Origin: Syntrophotalea acetylenivorans
Lineage (GTDB): Bacteria; Desulfobacterota; Desulfuromonadia; Desulfuromonadales; Syntrophotaleaceae
Direction: 5' to 3'
Length of the DNA: 64,000 nt
Assembly: GCF_001887775.1 (NCBI RefSeq)
Contig: NZ_CP015519.1
Coordinates: forward strand, 2,766,001-2,830,000
A program made the position numbers and the translations under genes. This document shows, piece after piece, positions 25,801 through 34,987 of the stretch. The notes below the pieces were generated by a model. The model did no database searches. It was not told the DNA's origin and was given only the letters and a program-made list of their open reading frames with translations. Within the stretch, counting starts at the first letter, position 1; every line of letters begins with the position of its first letter.

Positions 25801-25958
25801 TTCACCGCCAAGAGCGCAAGGAGCGCAGAGAAAAATCAATAGTTGTTGGCTAGCTGGGCTATGCCGTCCTTGACGTTGAGGGAGGGAGATATTGTCAGTA
25901 GCCCCACTTCTTTCTCTGATATGTGTCTTTCCTCTGCGCTCTCGGCGTCCTTGGCGGT
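25801..25958. repeat. Long-range inverted repeat of the CGCCAAGG/CGCAGAG type
   Basis: Arm 1 (25804-25830) begins ACCGCCAAGAGCGCAAGG; the reverse complement of arm 2 (about 25931-25957) begins ACCGCCAAGGACGCCGAG. By eye 22 of 27 positions match. About 100 bp separate the arms. No ORF is associated. Confidence 0.65.
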
Positions 25959-26120
25959 AAGATGCTTTTAACCGCTATTCAATTTGCCGCAGGGCGCAAT
26001 GCGCGCTGTGAAAACCCGGTGAAAAATGTCGACTCGAGGTAGGTGGCAACAGACGGTTTTGTTTTCTCCACGGTCATTGCGGGGAGTGGACGGGCATGAG
26101 GCGGTCTTTGTCTAAAAAGA
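25959..26120. other. Intergenic stretch without a gene
   Basis: Together with the inverted repeat just before it, this makes up the ~500-bp gap between the convergent ompW and ompA genes. I see no coding signal. Confidence 0.4.
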
Positions 26121-26146
26121 AAAGGCCGGACAGGTGGCCGGCCTTT
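26111..26146 (-). terminator. Terminator of the OmpA-family gene
   Basis: AAAGGCCGG (26121-26129) with CCGGCCTTT (26138-26146); on the minus strand the stem is followed by TCTTTTT. Confidence 0.8.
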
Positions 26147-26172
26147 GTTACATCAAGTGCTGGAAGTTTGAA

Positions 26173-27453
26173 TTATTCAGGGGTAATCGCGCAGCAGGAC
26201 AGCTCAACCCGGCGGTTTCGCTGCCGTCCTTCGGCGGTGTCGTTGCTGGCAATGGGGGCTTTCTCACCGAAGCCGCGAGCAAAGAGTTTGTCCGCATCCA
26301 GGTCGAAGTTCTCTACTAGATAGGCGCGTACGCTTTCAGCCCGACGTAGGGACAGGGCTTCATTGTACGGCTCATTGCCCGTCGAATCGGTATGGCCGGC
26401 AACCAGGATCTTTTGGTTGGAATATTTGCGAATAAAGGCCGCGCCCTTGGCCAGTTCGTCATGGTACCTGGGTTTGATATCGGACTTGTCGACATCGAAC
26501 TCAATAGACAAAGTGATGGAAATGGGACAGCCTTTTTCGTCCACCGTTAAGCCGGCCGGGGTTTCAGGGCACTCGTCCATGTCGTCGTAGACGCCGTCAC
26601 CATCGCTGTCTTGGGGGCACCCCTTGTCGTTCACCGTTGTCCCGGTCGGGGTTTCCGGGCAGTCATCAAGATAATCGGCAATGCCGTCACCGTCGCTATC
26701 CAGCGGGCAGCCGGTTTCAGTCACGGCCACGCCGGCGGGGGTGTCGGGACACTGGTCCAGTTCGTTGTAGACGCCGTCTCCGTCATTATCCAGCGGGCAG
26801 CCGGCTCTGTCGACCGCTATTCCGACCGGCGTGTTGGCGCAGGCATCACGTATCTCGGGTACTCCATCTCCATCGCTGTCGATGGAAGGAACAGGCTTGG
26901 GCGCTTCTGTGGTTTTGCCGCCCATCAAGTAAGTCAGCCCGGCGGTGTAGGTAAAGTTGTGTTCGGGATCGCCGAAGGCTAGAATGTGGCGGACGTCGCC
27001 TCGTAGCGCCAGGTCCTCGGTGAAAAAGTATTTGAGGCCAACCCCGTAATCGATGAGAAAACTGGTGTCCGTACCCTCGTTTTTGGGGTCTAGGGATATA
27101 CCGCCCAGGCCACCGGCGATATAGGGAACCAGGGCGCTGTCGGGCATGAAGTGGTAGAGGGTATCAAGGCGATAGACCAAGCCGTCGACGTCGGAGCCGC
27201 TGCTGTTGGCGTTGGCGTCGAAATAATTGAGCACGAACTCTGTGCTCCAGGTATCGGTCAGGTTGTATCCCAGGCCAAGGCTGTAGGCTAGTGCATCGTC
27301 CAGGTCCTGATCGCCTTCAAAGATATAGCCGCCGAGCATGGGCGAAATATTAAAACTGTTGGAGCGGTTGGCTGCCGGCACCGGTGCGGCCAGTAGACCG
27401 CAGGCAACGATTGCAACCGCAATTCTGGCCAGCAGGCTCTTTAAGTTGTTCAT
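26173..27453 (-). CDS. OmpA-family protein with thrombospondin type-3 repeats
   Basis: A 426-residue outer membrane protein. Signal peptide to about residue 28 (IVACGLLAAPVPAANRS), an N-terminal OprF-like beta-barrel to ~190, then four acidic Asp-rich repeats beginning DSDGDGVPEIRDACANTPVG, each ~34 residues with DGDGV or DGDGI and two Cys; these bind calcium in related proteins. The C-terminal ~110 residues are an OmpA domain (VAGHTDSTGNEPYNEALSLR, GFGEKAPIASNDTAEGRQRN, NRRVEL) that binds peptidoglycan. ATG at 27453 follows AAGGAG. Likely anchors the outer membrane to the cell wall. Confidence 0.92.
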   Translation of the reverse strand: MNNLKSLLARIAVAIVACGLLAAPVPAANRSNSFNISPMLGGYIFEGDQDLDDALAYSLGLGYNLTDTWSTEFVLNYFDANANSSGSDVDGLVYRLDTLYHFMPDSALVPYIAGGLGGISLDPKNEGTDTSFLIDYGVGLKYFFTEDLALRGDVRHILAFGDPEHNFTYTAGLTYLMGGKTTEAPKPVPSIDSDGDGVPEIRDACANTPVGIAVDRAGCPLDNDGDGVYNELDQCPDTPAGVAVTETGCPLDSDGDGIADYLDDCPETPTGTTVNDKGCPQDSDGDGVYDDMDECPETPAGLTVDEKGCPISITLSIEFDVDKSDIKPRYHDELAKGAAFIRKYSNQKILVAGHTDSTGNEPYNEALSLRRAESVRAYLVENFDLDADKLFARGFGEKAPIASNDTAEGRQRNRRVELSCCAITPE

Positions 27454-27673
27454 TGGGGTGTCTCCTTGGGCCGTAATTTCTATCGTCAAGCCATTGGTGC
27501 AGGGCGCAGAATATCAGTTCAAATAATAGCATTGCTCATAGACATTTTAAAGAAAATTTTCACAAAAGGCGCACAAAAAAAGGAGATATCGTTTGTTCTG
27601 TCTTGACCCTGGTGGTGTGCTGAATTATCATTATCAGTTTTCAAATCCAAACTATTGTAGGAGTTAACGTCAT

Positions 27674-29361
27674 ATGAACCATCCTGAGCCAGCCGAAACC
27701 AAACAAAATCGGTCCCGGTCCTTGCTTCGTCTAAGCAAGGCCGCCCGCGTTAAGGAGCTGAATGCTCTACCCGTGGAAGAACGTCTGGCTATGATCCACA
27801 GTGCTCAAGGGAAGGACAAGTATAGCCTGTTGCTTGATGCCGCAGATGGTCAGCAGTTGCTCCAGATTTTACCACCACAGGATCTTTTTTTGTTGATCAA
27901 GGAATTAGGGCGTGAAGATTCCAGGGATCTGGTCGCCATGGCCTCCATGGACCAGGTAACGGTCTGCATCGATCTTGATAGCTGGCAGGGAGACCAGCTT
28001 GACGATGAGACGTCATTAGACTGGCTTTTGGCGGCTTTGGGGGGACGGAAGAAGAGCAGTTGCAGAGACTGTATGATTTTGATTTTGATCTTCTTGTACT
28101 GATACTGCAGCGGTCGATGACAGTTGTTAAAGGGCCTGATGATTTGTGTGATGACGATCAGGAACCGGGTTCGGGAGTGATGCCCTATGAATTCGAGTTC
28201 CGGGATGCTGAATTGGCCAAGCCCTTAGGTGCTCTCGTTAGTGCGTTGTTTTGCCGAGATGAATTTTTTTGTCGGCGTTTGCTTGACGCATTGCGCAGTG
28301 AATTGCCTTCGGTGCTGGAAGAAGAGGTTTATCAACAAAGGCGTAACCGTCTTCTTGAATATGGTTTCCCGGATTCTTTTGAGGCGATGGGGGTCTATGC
28401 TCGCCTGGATGTCGACCGGTTTAACCTGGATGAGTTCTCCCGGCCGGAGACTTTTTTCGAGCCTGGTCCGGTGGCGCCAGGGTTTGCTCTGGCCGAAGTG
28501 CCTTCAAGTTCTTTGCTGGCCGAGGTCCTTGCCGCCGGAATCGACGCTGCCAATGTCTGGGATCTGAGTTTTCTGCTGAATCGGGTGATGGTTGCCGACC
28601 GTGTCGATGTAGGCGACTCTGCTGCAGTGCAGGAAACCCTGGAGCAGGTATACGGATATTTAAATATCGCTTTGGAGCAACTTTGTGGCAGCTCCCTGGA
28701 AAAAGCTCAAGAGCTTTTTGAGGGGACCTATCTGGTAGGGCTGTTCCGATTTGGTTACAGTGTGGTTCTGGGGTTGCAGCAGGAAGCTCGTCGTTTGACG
28801 GCTTCTTCTGTCGGACCTTATTTGGATGGTCCATATGCTGCGCTGACAGCGTCCCTGCTGGGGCGGAAACCGCGCTATTGCATTGCTTTTGATGGAACAG
28901 CACGGGCGGGAGACCTCCCCTTTTCGTCCTTGAAGCAGGTCGAGGCGACACGACAGAGGTTGGCTGATGTCGAAACGCAACGGCGTTTGTTTGAAGGGTG
29001 TTTCCCCTTTGATCTGCCCGGTTCGCAAGAGCCTGAGGCGGAGCGTTCTGGCCTTGCTGAAGTCGACCAGCTGACCCTGTCTGAGATTTTCCTGACCGCA
29101 TTGGCCAACCGGATACTGAACCGCGACTTCGCACCGGCGCCGATCCCTTCTGGCGATCTTTCCGTATTGCATGGTTTGATTGTCGAAAACGGTCGAGTTT
29201 CCGCATCTTTGCGCCAAAAGACCTTTGACTGGTTGAATTCGCTGGAGCCGGGGGCGGAAAACTTTGGTCATTTTTGTCTTAGCATTTGGGATGAAGAATT
29301 CTGCGGTCTTGACCCTGCGGCTCTTGACCCCCGCTATATCGGTGGATTGCTCCTTAAATAA
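27674..29361 (+). pseudogene. DUF6178 family protein, interrupted by one frameshift
   Basis: Two overlapping frames together give about 562 residues, close to the usual length of this family. The first frame ends in LDWLLAALGG, then reads out of frame; the second carries on with TEEEQLQRLYDFDFDLLVLI. The join is the GGGGGG run at 28039-28044; one added G makes a continuous LAALGGTEEEQL. ATG at 27674 follows TAGGAG. DUF6178 is found in Deltaproteobacteria and relatives and has no known function; the protein is soluble with Leu-rich helices. Either a recent mutation, a slippage site or a read error. Confidence 0.75.
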
Positions 29362-29605
29362 TCAATCCCCATAAAAAACAAACACAGTGCTAAAAATGTC
29401 CTTTCAGAATATTTTTTTTGTGTGAGCTGCTTGATTTCCCCCTAAAGCTATGTTAATAGGATTGAATTAAGCAGCGATGAGGTCTTCGGTTGGCGGTAGC
29501 AGAGGGTTGCCTGAACGGTCGTTGAAATCCTTGCTGGCTTATCTTTTCGAAGTTGTCACAGGGCAACGAACGTTTGGTCAAGTTGCGAAACAAAGGAGTA
29601 GAGAA

Positions 29606-29809
29606 ATGGCAGAAGGTGTAGTGAAGTGGTTCAATGACGCCAAGGGGTTCGGGTTTATCGAGCAGGAGGGTGGTCCCGATGTTTTTGTACATTTTTCGGT
29701 AATTCAGAGCGAAGGATTTAAATCTCTGGCCGAAGGCGAGCGGGTGAGCTTCGAGATCACCGAAGGTCAAAAAGGTCCACAGGCAGCCAATGTGGTGAAG
29801 CAAGGCTGA
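29606..29809 (+). CDS. csp: Cold-shock protein, CspA family (second copy)
   Basis: 67 residues, highly similar to the protein encoded at 1691 (RNP1 KGFGFI, RNP2 VFVHF both present). ATG at 29606 chosen because AAAGGAG is 6-7 bases before it and it gives the exact family length; an upstream in-frame extension from 29477 is leader. The leader lacks the terminator-like hairpin of the first copy, so the two are probably controlled differently. Confidence 0.95.
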   Translation: MAEGVVKWFNDAKGFGFIEQEGGPDVFVHFSVIQSEGFKSLAEGERVSFEITEGQKGPQAANVVKQG

Positions 29810-29829
29810 CCTGTTCATTTTTAGATTTT

Positions 29830-29865
29830 AAGGCTCCCCGGTGAATACCGGGGAGCCTTTTTTGA
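29830..29865 (+). terminator. Terminator of the second csp
   Basis: Perfect 13-bp stem AAGGCTCCCCGGT (29830-29842) with its complement (29847-29859), loop GAAT, then a run of T. Confidence 0.9.
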
Positions 29866-29983
29866 TGGTGCGCTATAAAAGGTCCGCCCTGCGGAGTTCC
29901 GGTGTTTTTTCAGGGCCTGGGCATATTAAAAGTGTATCTTAACCCTCGAAAAAAAATACTTGAAATTATTGCTCAAATTCATC
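29864..29983. repeat. Dispersed imperfect-palindrome repeat, copy B
   Basis: Same orientation as copy A. Shares GATGG at the start, TTTTTTCAGG-CCT in the middle, GTGTAT.. after the apex and TTGCTCAAATTCATC at the end. It matches the reverse complement of copy C in TAAAAGGTCCGCCCT. The most diverged copy. It abuts the csp terminator. Confidence 0.65.
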
Positions 29984-30040
29984 AAAGGTGCTTTGCCAAT
30001 AGCTCTTTTGAGGCGGCAGGCAGGATAGATGGTGGACGGT

Positions 30041-31429
30041 TTAGTTTCTGTGTTGCAGGTGCACGACCGTTTCCAGGTGCGCCGTCTGGGGAAACATGTC
30101 GACCGGCTGCAGTTCGGTGACCCTGTAGCTTTTTTCATGCAGGAGGTCAAGGTCCCGGGCCAAGGTTGCCGGATTGCAAGAGACATAGATGATCCTGGCC
30201 GGTGCAAGTTCGGCGAGTGCTTCCAGGACTTCTGCCTGACAGCCGCTGCGGGGCGGGTTGATTACTGCCACCTTGACACTGTCGGGAGCCAGATCGTGAA
30301 TCAGTTCGGCGCTGTCTCCCGCCAGGAAATGGCAATTACCCAGGCGGTTCATTCGGGCATTTTCACAAGCATTGAGCACGGCTTCTTCGACCACCTCAAT
30401 ACCGGTGACACTACCTGCGTCTTTGGCCAAGTGCAGGGCGATGCCGCCGATGCCGCAATAAAGGTCCAGGGCGGTCTCATGGTTTTCGAGGGCAGCCCAT
30501 TTGCGGACCAGCTCGTAAATGCGGGCGGCCTGTTCATGATTAACCTGGAAAAAGGAGGTCGGTGAGATTCGCAGACGGATATCGCCCACCTGATCGATGA
30601 GATCCGGAACTCCGAGCATCCGAATCGTTTCCCGACCCATGACCACATTGCCCGTCGACCCGTTGATGTTCTGGTGTACTGATATGACCTCGGGGACTTT
30701 ACGGGCCAGCCACTTGGCCAGATGTGTAATTTCCCGGTAGTTTCGTTCTGCGGTGACAAAGGTCACCATGGCCTTTTCGTTTTTGGGGCTGACCTTAATC
30801 AGCAGGTAGCGCAGCAGGCCGCGCCGGGTTTGAGGGTCGTAAATGAAGATCTTTTGTCGCTGAATTTCGTCTTTGACCGTACGGACAATGCGGTTGATCA
30901 GCGGATGGTGAAGGGGGCAGTCTTCAATGTCGACCACCTTATGAGTGCCGCGGCGATACAGGCCGATATGGACTTTCCCTCGTTCTTTACTCAGGGCCAG
31001 TTTAGCGTTGGTACGGTAGCCTAAGGGATGTTCGGCAGCCAAGATCGGTTGGGGTTGAAGGTCTTTCAACATTTCAAAGTCGGCTAGCGCCTGCTTCAAT
31101 TTCGCCGATTTGTAGCGAAGTTGTGCCTCGTAGTCCATCTGGATCAGGGCGCAGCTCTGACAACGTTCTGCAAGATTGCAGGGCGAGGTTCTGCGTAACG
31201 GACTTTTTTCCAATACTCGACGTAGTTGGCCGATGCTGCGTCGCTGACCGGAATGTTCGATGGCAACGAGAACTTTTTCTCCGGCAAGGGCGCCGGCAAC
31301 CAGCAATTCCTTGCCTTCGTGGTAGGCAATCCCGACCCCTTCGTCATTAAGTTGACTGATGGTGGCCTGGGTTGTCGGCAGGGACTGTCGGCGTCGGGGG
31401 CGATTATTATTAGTAGGGCGTTTGGCCAT
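30041..31429 (-). CDS. rlmD: 23S rRNA (uracil-1939-C5) methyltransferase RlmD
   Basis: A 462-residue RNA m5U methyltransferase. Residues ~1-75 form a TRAM domain (ISQLNDEGVGIAYHEGKELL). CNLAERCQSCALIQMDY holds Cys residues for a [4Fe-4S] cluster. The methyltransferase domain has ALDLYCGIGGIALHLAKDAG, INPPRSGCQAEVLEAL and IYVSCNPATLARDLDLL with the catalytic Cys. The start ATG at 31429 has only a weak ribosome site. Alternative: the related RlmC/TrmA-type enzyme; the TRAM domain and Fe-S cysteines favour RlmD. Confidence 0.92.
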   Translation of the reverse strand: MAKRPTNNNRPRRRQSLPTTQATISQLNDEGVGIAYHEGKELLVAGALAGEKVLVAIEHSGQRRSIGQLRRVLEKSPLRRTSPCNLAERCQSCALIQMDYEAQLRYKSAKLKQALADFEMLKDLQPQPILAAEHPLGYRTNAKLALSKERGKVHIGLYRRGTHKVVDIEDCPLHHPLINRIVRTVKDEIQRQKIFIYDPQTRRGLLRYLLIKVSPKNEKAMVTFVTAERNYREITHLAKWLARKVPEVISVHQNINGSTGNVVMGRETIRMLGVPDLIDQVGDIRLRISPTSFFQVNHEQAARIYELVRKWAALENHETALDLYCGIGGIALHLAKDAGSVTGIEVVEEAVLNACENARMNRLGNCHFLAGDSAELIHDLAPDSVKVAVINPPRSGCQAEVLEALAELAPARIIYVSCNPATLARDLDLLHEKSYRVTELQPVDMFPQTAHLETVVHLQHRN

Positions 31430-31534
31430 GGTTCGTTTCCGATTAAAGGTGGGTCTTATTGCTGTGTTCGCGCACCTTACTCTGTCGTCGCGTTGCTGTC
31501 AACGCCGCTGCGAGCGGGGCCAGGATACCCTGCC

Positions 31535-31563
31535 TTGACTTGTACAATGGTCAGTCGTACACT
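31535..31563 (+). promoter_or_regulatory. Sigma-70 promoter of ispG
   Basis: TTGACT (31535-31540) and TACACT (31558-31563), 17 bp apart, 63 bp before the ispG start. Confidence 0.5.
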
Positions 31564-31626
31564 TTAGCCGCTCCAAGTTATGAAAATGATAGCGAAGTTG
31601 CCATCGATGGCTGAAAAAGGATAGTT

Positions 31627-32709
31627 ATGCCTCAACAAACCCGTCAGATTTTTGTAGGTGATCTCCCCATCGGCGGCGGAGCGCCAATAGCTGTCCAGTC
31701 CATGTGCAGTACCGATACTCGGGATATTTCGGCGACCTTGACCCAGATTGAGGGGCTGACGACTGCCGGCTGTGACATTGTGCGTTGCGCCGTGCCGGAT
31801 GAAGAGGCGGCCGATGCTCTGGCGGCGATTCGCAAGGGCTGTCGCATTCCCCTTGTCGCTGATATTCATTTCGATTACCGGTTGGCCCTGGCGGCTCTCG
31901 AAAACGGCGTCGATGCCCTGCGGCTCAATCCCGGGAATATCGGTGAGCGCTGGAAAGTCGAAGAGGTGGTCCGGGCCTGCGCCGAACGCCGGGTACCGAT
32001 TCGTATCGGCGTCAACGGGGGATCTCTCGAGAAAGAACTGCTGGCCAAGCATGGTCATCCCTCCGCTGCTGCCATGGTCGAAAGTGCCCTGGGTCATATT
32101 CGTATCCTCGAGGATCTTGGCTACCGGGAAATCAAGGTCAGCCTCAAGGCCTCGGACGTTCGGCGAACCGTGGACGCCTATCGCCTGTTGGCAGAAAAAG
32201 TCGATTATCCCTTGCATATCGGTATTACCGAAGCCGGCACGACCTGGGGCGGTACGATCAAGAGTGCCGTGGGGCTTGGCACTCTGCTTTATGACGGTAT
32301 CGGCGACACCTTGAGAGTATCCTTGACCGGGGACCCGGTGGAGGAAGTTCGGGTCGGCTGGGAGATCTTGCGGGCCCTGGATTTGCGTGATCGGGGCCCG
32401 ATCTTTATCAGCTGCCCGACTTGCGGCCGCTGCCAGGTCGACCTTATCCCCGTTGCCGAGGAGGTCGAACGGCGATTGCGTGATCTGCCCAAAAAAATTG
32501 TGGTGGCGGTGATGGGCTGTGTGGTGAACGGTCCAGGCGAAGCCCGCGAAGCCGATGTCGGCATTGCCGGAGGCAAAGGGCAAGGCTTGCTGTTTCGCCG
32601 TGGCGAGGTGGTACGCAAGGTGCCACAGGACGAACTTGCCGATGCATTGGTGGCCGAGGCCTGGAGTTTGGTTGAAGAGGAAGGGGCGATCGAGGGCGGC
32701 GAAAAATGA
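31627..32709 (+). CDS. ispG: 4-hydroxy-3-methylbut-2-enyl diphosphate synthase (flavodoxin)
   Basis: 360 residues, the penultimate enzyme of the MEP isoprenoid pathway (reduces MEcPP to HMBPP). Start MPQQTRQIFVGDLPIGGGAP; TIM-barrel motifs PLVADIHFDYRLAL and LRLNPGNIG; C-terminal domain with the [4Fe-4S] ligands in SCPTCGRCQVDLIP and VAVMGCVVNGPGEA. The Glu ligand should lie near the latter. Standalone gene with its own promoter and terminator. Confidence 0.96.
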   Translation: MPQQTRQIFVGDLPIGGGAPIAVQSMCSTDTRDISATLTQIEGLTTAGCDIVRCAVPDEEAADALAAIRKGCRIPLVADIHFDYRLALAALENGVDALRLNPGNIGERWKVEEVVRACAERRVPIRIGVNGGSLEKELLAKHGHPSAAAMVESALGHIRILEDLGYREIKVSLKASDVRRTVDAYRLLAEKVDYPLHIGITEAGTTWGGTIKSAVGLGTLLYDGIGDTLRVSLTGDPVEEVRVGWEILRALDLRDRGPIFISCPTCGRCQVDLIPVAEEVERRLRDLPKKIVVAVMGCVVNGPGEAREADVGIAGGKGQGLLFRRGEVVRKVPQDELADALVAEAWSLVEEEGAIEGGEK

Positions 32710-32740
32710 TCAATTGCCAAAAGTATTCATAAGATTATCT

Positions 32741-32782
32741 AAAAGCCGGTTTTCCAGTTTTGTCTGGAGGCCGGCTTTTTGT
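32741..32782 (+). terminator. Terminator of ispG
   Basis: AAAAGCCGG (32741-32749) with CCGGCTTTT (32771-32779), an inner CCAG/CTGG pair, then TTTG. Confidence 0.85.
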
Positions 32783-32818
32783 TTAGTTTATTCGATTTGA
32801 ACCATTGAAAAAAGCGTA

Positions 32819-32938
32819 TCTCACGCCCGTTCGCTTCGCTCACTTAAGCCGCAAAGACGCAAAGGAAACCCGAAGAGAAGGGTTTTGACTTTCTTTGCGT
32901 CTTTGCGGCTTGAGCGACTGAAAGGAGCGAGCGTGAGA
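32819..32938. repeat. 46-bp-arm palindrome with CGCAAAGACGCAAAG core
   Basis: Arm 1 (32819-32864) and arm 2 (32893-32938) are near-complementary. The best block is TTAAGCCGCAAAGACGCAAAG against CTTTGCGTCTTTGCGGCTTGA; the outer ends CTCACGC / GCGTGAG also match. A smaller hairpin, AACCC..GGGTT, fills the loop. Noncoding. Confidence 0.8.
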
Positions 32939-33002
32939 ATGTTTTTGAATTTTAATCCTTTTTTCTAATGTCTATGTATAAGGTCTTTTTCGACCTCGGG
33001 GT

Positions 33003-33031
33003 TTGACAAGGTCCAACCTGGCGGGTATTTA
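33003..33031 (+). promoter_or_regulatory. Sigma-70 promoter of pgi
   Basis: TTGACA (33003-33008) and TATTTA (33026-33031) with a 17-bp spacer, 69 bp upstream of the pgi start. Confidence 0.65.
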
Positions 33032-33099
33032 AAAGGGCGAGCCTATGCGCTGGAAATTAATAAACATTTCATGATCCCCCTTGAAAAGGAGCTGATTTC

Positions 33100-34746
33100 G
33101 TGCTGACTCAGACCAAGGCCTGGCAGGATCTCTCGAAACATTGGCGAGACGTATCTGGATTGCACATGCGGGATCTGTTTGCTGCAGAGCCTGACCGTTT
33201 CGAACGCTTTTCCCTGTCTGTGGAAAATATTCTCTTTGATTTTTCGAAAAACCGCATTACCGACGAAACCCTGAAACTTCTGTTCGATCTGGCGCGGGAG
33301 ACGGGGGTGGAAGAAAAACGCGAACGCATGTTTGCCGGTGAAGCGATCAATTTTACCGAAGGCCGGTCCGTGCTGCATGTGGCTCTACGCAATTTTTCCG
33401 ACCGGCCCATGCCGGTGGCCGGCAAGGACGTCATGCCGCAAGTGCGCCGCGTACTGCAACAGATGAAGCGTTTTTGTGCACAGGTGCATAGTGGCGACTG
33501 GCTCGGATACAGTGGCCTGCCGGTGCGTGATGTGGTTAATATCGGAATCGGTGGTTCGGACCTCGGTCCTCTGATGGTCACCGAAGCCCTTAAGCCCTAT
33601 GGCCAGAAGGGACTGCGGGTTCACTTCGTTTCCAACGTCGATGCGTCTCATTTAACGGAAACTCTCAAAGACCTCAACCCCGAAACGACCCTGTTTCTCA
33701 TCGCCTCCAAGACCTTCTCCACTCAGGAGACCTTGACGAACGCCCATTCGGCCCGAGATTGGTTGCTGGGTGCCGCCGGAGATGAACGGGCGGTTGCCAA
33801 GCACTTTGTCGCCCTTTCCAGCCATGTGGAGCGGGTGCGCCGGTTCGGCATCGACCCGCAAAATATGTTCGAGTTTTGGGATTGGGTCGGTGGGCGCTAT
33901 TCTTTGTGGTCGGCTATTGGTCTGTCCATCGCCCTCTATGTCGGTATGGATCAGTTTGAAGAGTTGCTGGCCGGTGCCCATATCGTGGACGAGCATTTTC
34001 GGCAGGAACCACTGGAAAGTAATATCCCTGTCATTATGGGATTGCTCGGTATCTGGTACGCTAACTTTTTTGGCGCCAAAAGCCATGCTGTTCTGCCTTA
34101 CGATCAATATTTGCACCGCTTTCCCGCTTATCTGCAACAGGGAGATATGGAAAGCAACGGTAAACGCGTACGTTCTAATGGTCAGCCGGTGCAATGGTCC
34201 ACCGGGCCGGTCGTTTGGGGCGAACCGGGCACCAACGGTCAGCATGCTTTCTATCAACTCATTCATCAGGGCACCCACTTGGTGCCGGCCGATTTTCTGG
34301 CGGCCGTGGTCGGGCCTCATCCCCTGGGTCGGCATCATGCGATTTTGCTCTCCAACTTCTTTGCTCAGCCCGAAGCACTGATGAAGGGGCGTACGGAGCA
34401 GGAAGCCCGTCAAGAGATGCAGAATGCCGATCTTGACGCCAATGAGATTGAGCGCCTGTTGCCCCATCGCCAGTTCCCCGGCAATCGACCGAGTAATTCC
34501 TTTTTGTATCGCAAGTTGACTCCTCGAACCCTTGGCTCCTTGATTGCCCTTTATGAACACAAGATTTTCGTCCAGGGTGCCATCTGGGATATCAACTCCT
34601 TTGATCAATGGGGGGTGGAGTTGGGCAAGCAGCTGGCGGGAACGATTCTGCAGGAACTTGAAGAAGAGGGGGCGGCGAATGGCCACGATGCTTCGACGAA
34701 CGGCCTGATTAATTACTATAAAAAATCCAGCGGTCGATTGGACTGA
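33100..34746 (+). CDS. pgi: Glucose-6-phosphate isomerase
   Basis: 548 residues, the long proteobacterial form. Interconverts glucose-6-phosphate and fructose-6-phosphate. Motifs: [20 protein letters not shown], the signature [20 protein letters not shown] (residues ~265-285), and [20 protein letters not shown] near the C-terminus with the catalytic Lys. Start is the GTG at 33100 with AAAAGGAG 8 bases before it. Monocistronic. Confidence 0.96.
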   Translation: MLTQTKAWQDLSKHWRDVSGLHMRDLFAAEPDRFERFSLSVENILFDFSKNRITDETLKLLFDLARETGVEEKRERMFAGEAINFTEGRSVLHVALRNFSDRPMPVAGKDVMPQVRRVLQQMKRFCAQVHSGDWLGYSGLPVRDVVNIGIGGSDLGPLMVTEALKPYGQKGLRVHFVSNVDASHLTETLKDLNPETTLFLIASKTFSTQETLTNAHSARDWLLGAAGDERAVAKHFVALSSHVERVRRFGIDPQNMFEFWDWVGGRYSLWSAIGLSIALYVGMDQFEELLAGAHIVDEHFRQEPLESNIPVIMGLLGIWYANFFGAKSHAVLPYDQYLHRFPAYLQQGDMESNGKRVRSNGQPVQWSTGPVVWGEPGTNGQHAFYQLIHQGTHLVPADFLAAVVGPHPLGRHHAILLSNFFAQPEALMKGRTEQEARQEMQNADLDANEIERLLPHRQFPGNRPSNSFLYRKLTPRTLGSLIALYEHKIFVQGAIWDINSFDQWGVELGKQLAGTILQELEEEGAANGHDASTNGLINYYKKSSGRLD

Positions 34747-34913
34747 TAGGAGCCTCCGGCCTAAGGGGAGTGCTTATCTCAGGTTTATAATGTATTTGTG
34801 CCGAGAGCTTTCGTGCGGAAGTGGTGCCGTGCTATACCATGCGCGCGGCATTGATCCTGTCCGGCATTGTGTTTCGATAAATAAGGAGTTGAATTTGTTG
34901 AGCTTTTAATTGT

Positions 34914-34929
34914 TGGCTAAAGGGTTGCT
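34914..34929 (+). promoter_or_regulatory. Sigma-54-type promoter upstream of the sensor kinase operon
   Basis: TGGC-TA-N5-TTGCT (34914-34929) matches the -24/-12 consensus TGGCAC-N5-TTGCW except at the fifth and sixth positions. It is 59 bp before the kinase start; the operon itself encodes a sigma-54 activator. Confidence 0.45.
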
Positions 34930-34987
34930 GCACAGAAGCCGATATAAGAGCGGTATACGATAGATTCTTCTTCAAGGAGCAGTATTG

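Noticed and set aside
32819..32938. CRISPR repeat unit
   Set aside because: Only one palindrome; there are no regularly spaced direct repeats.
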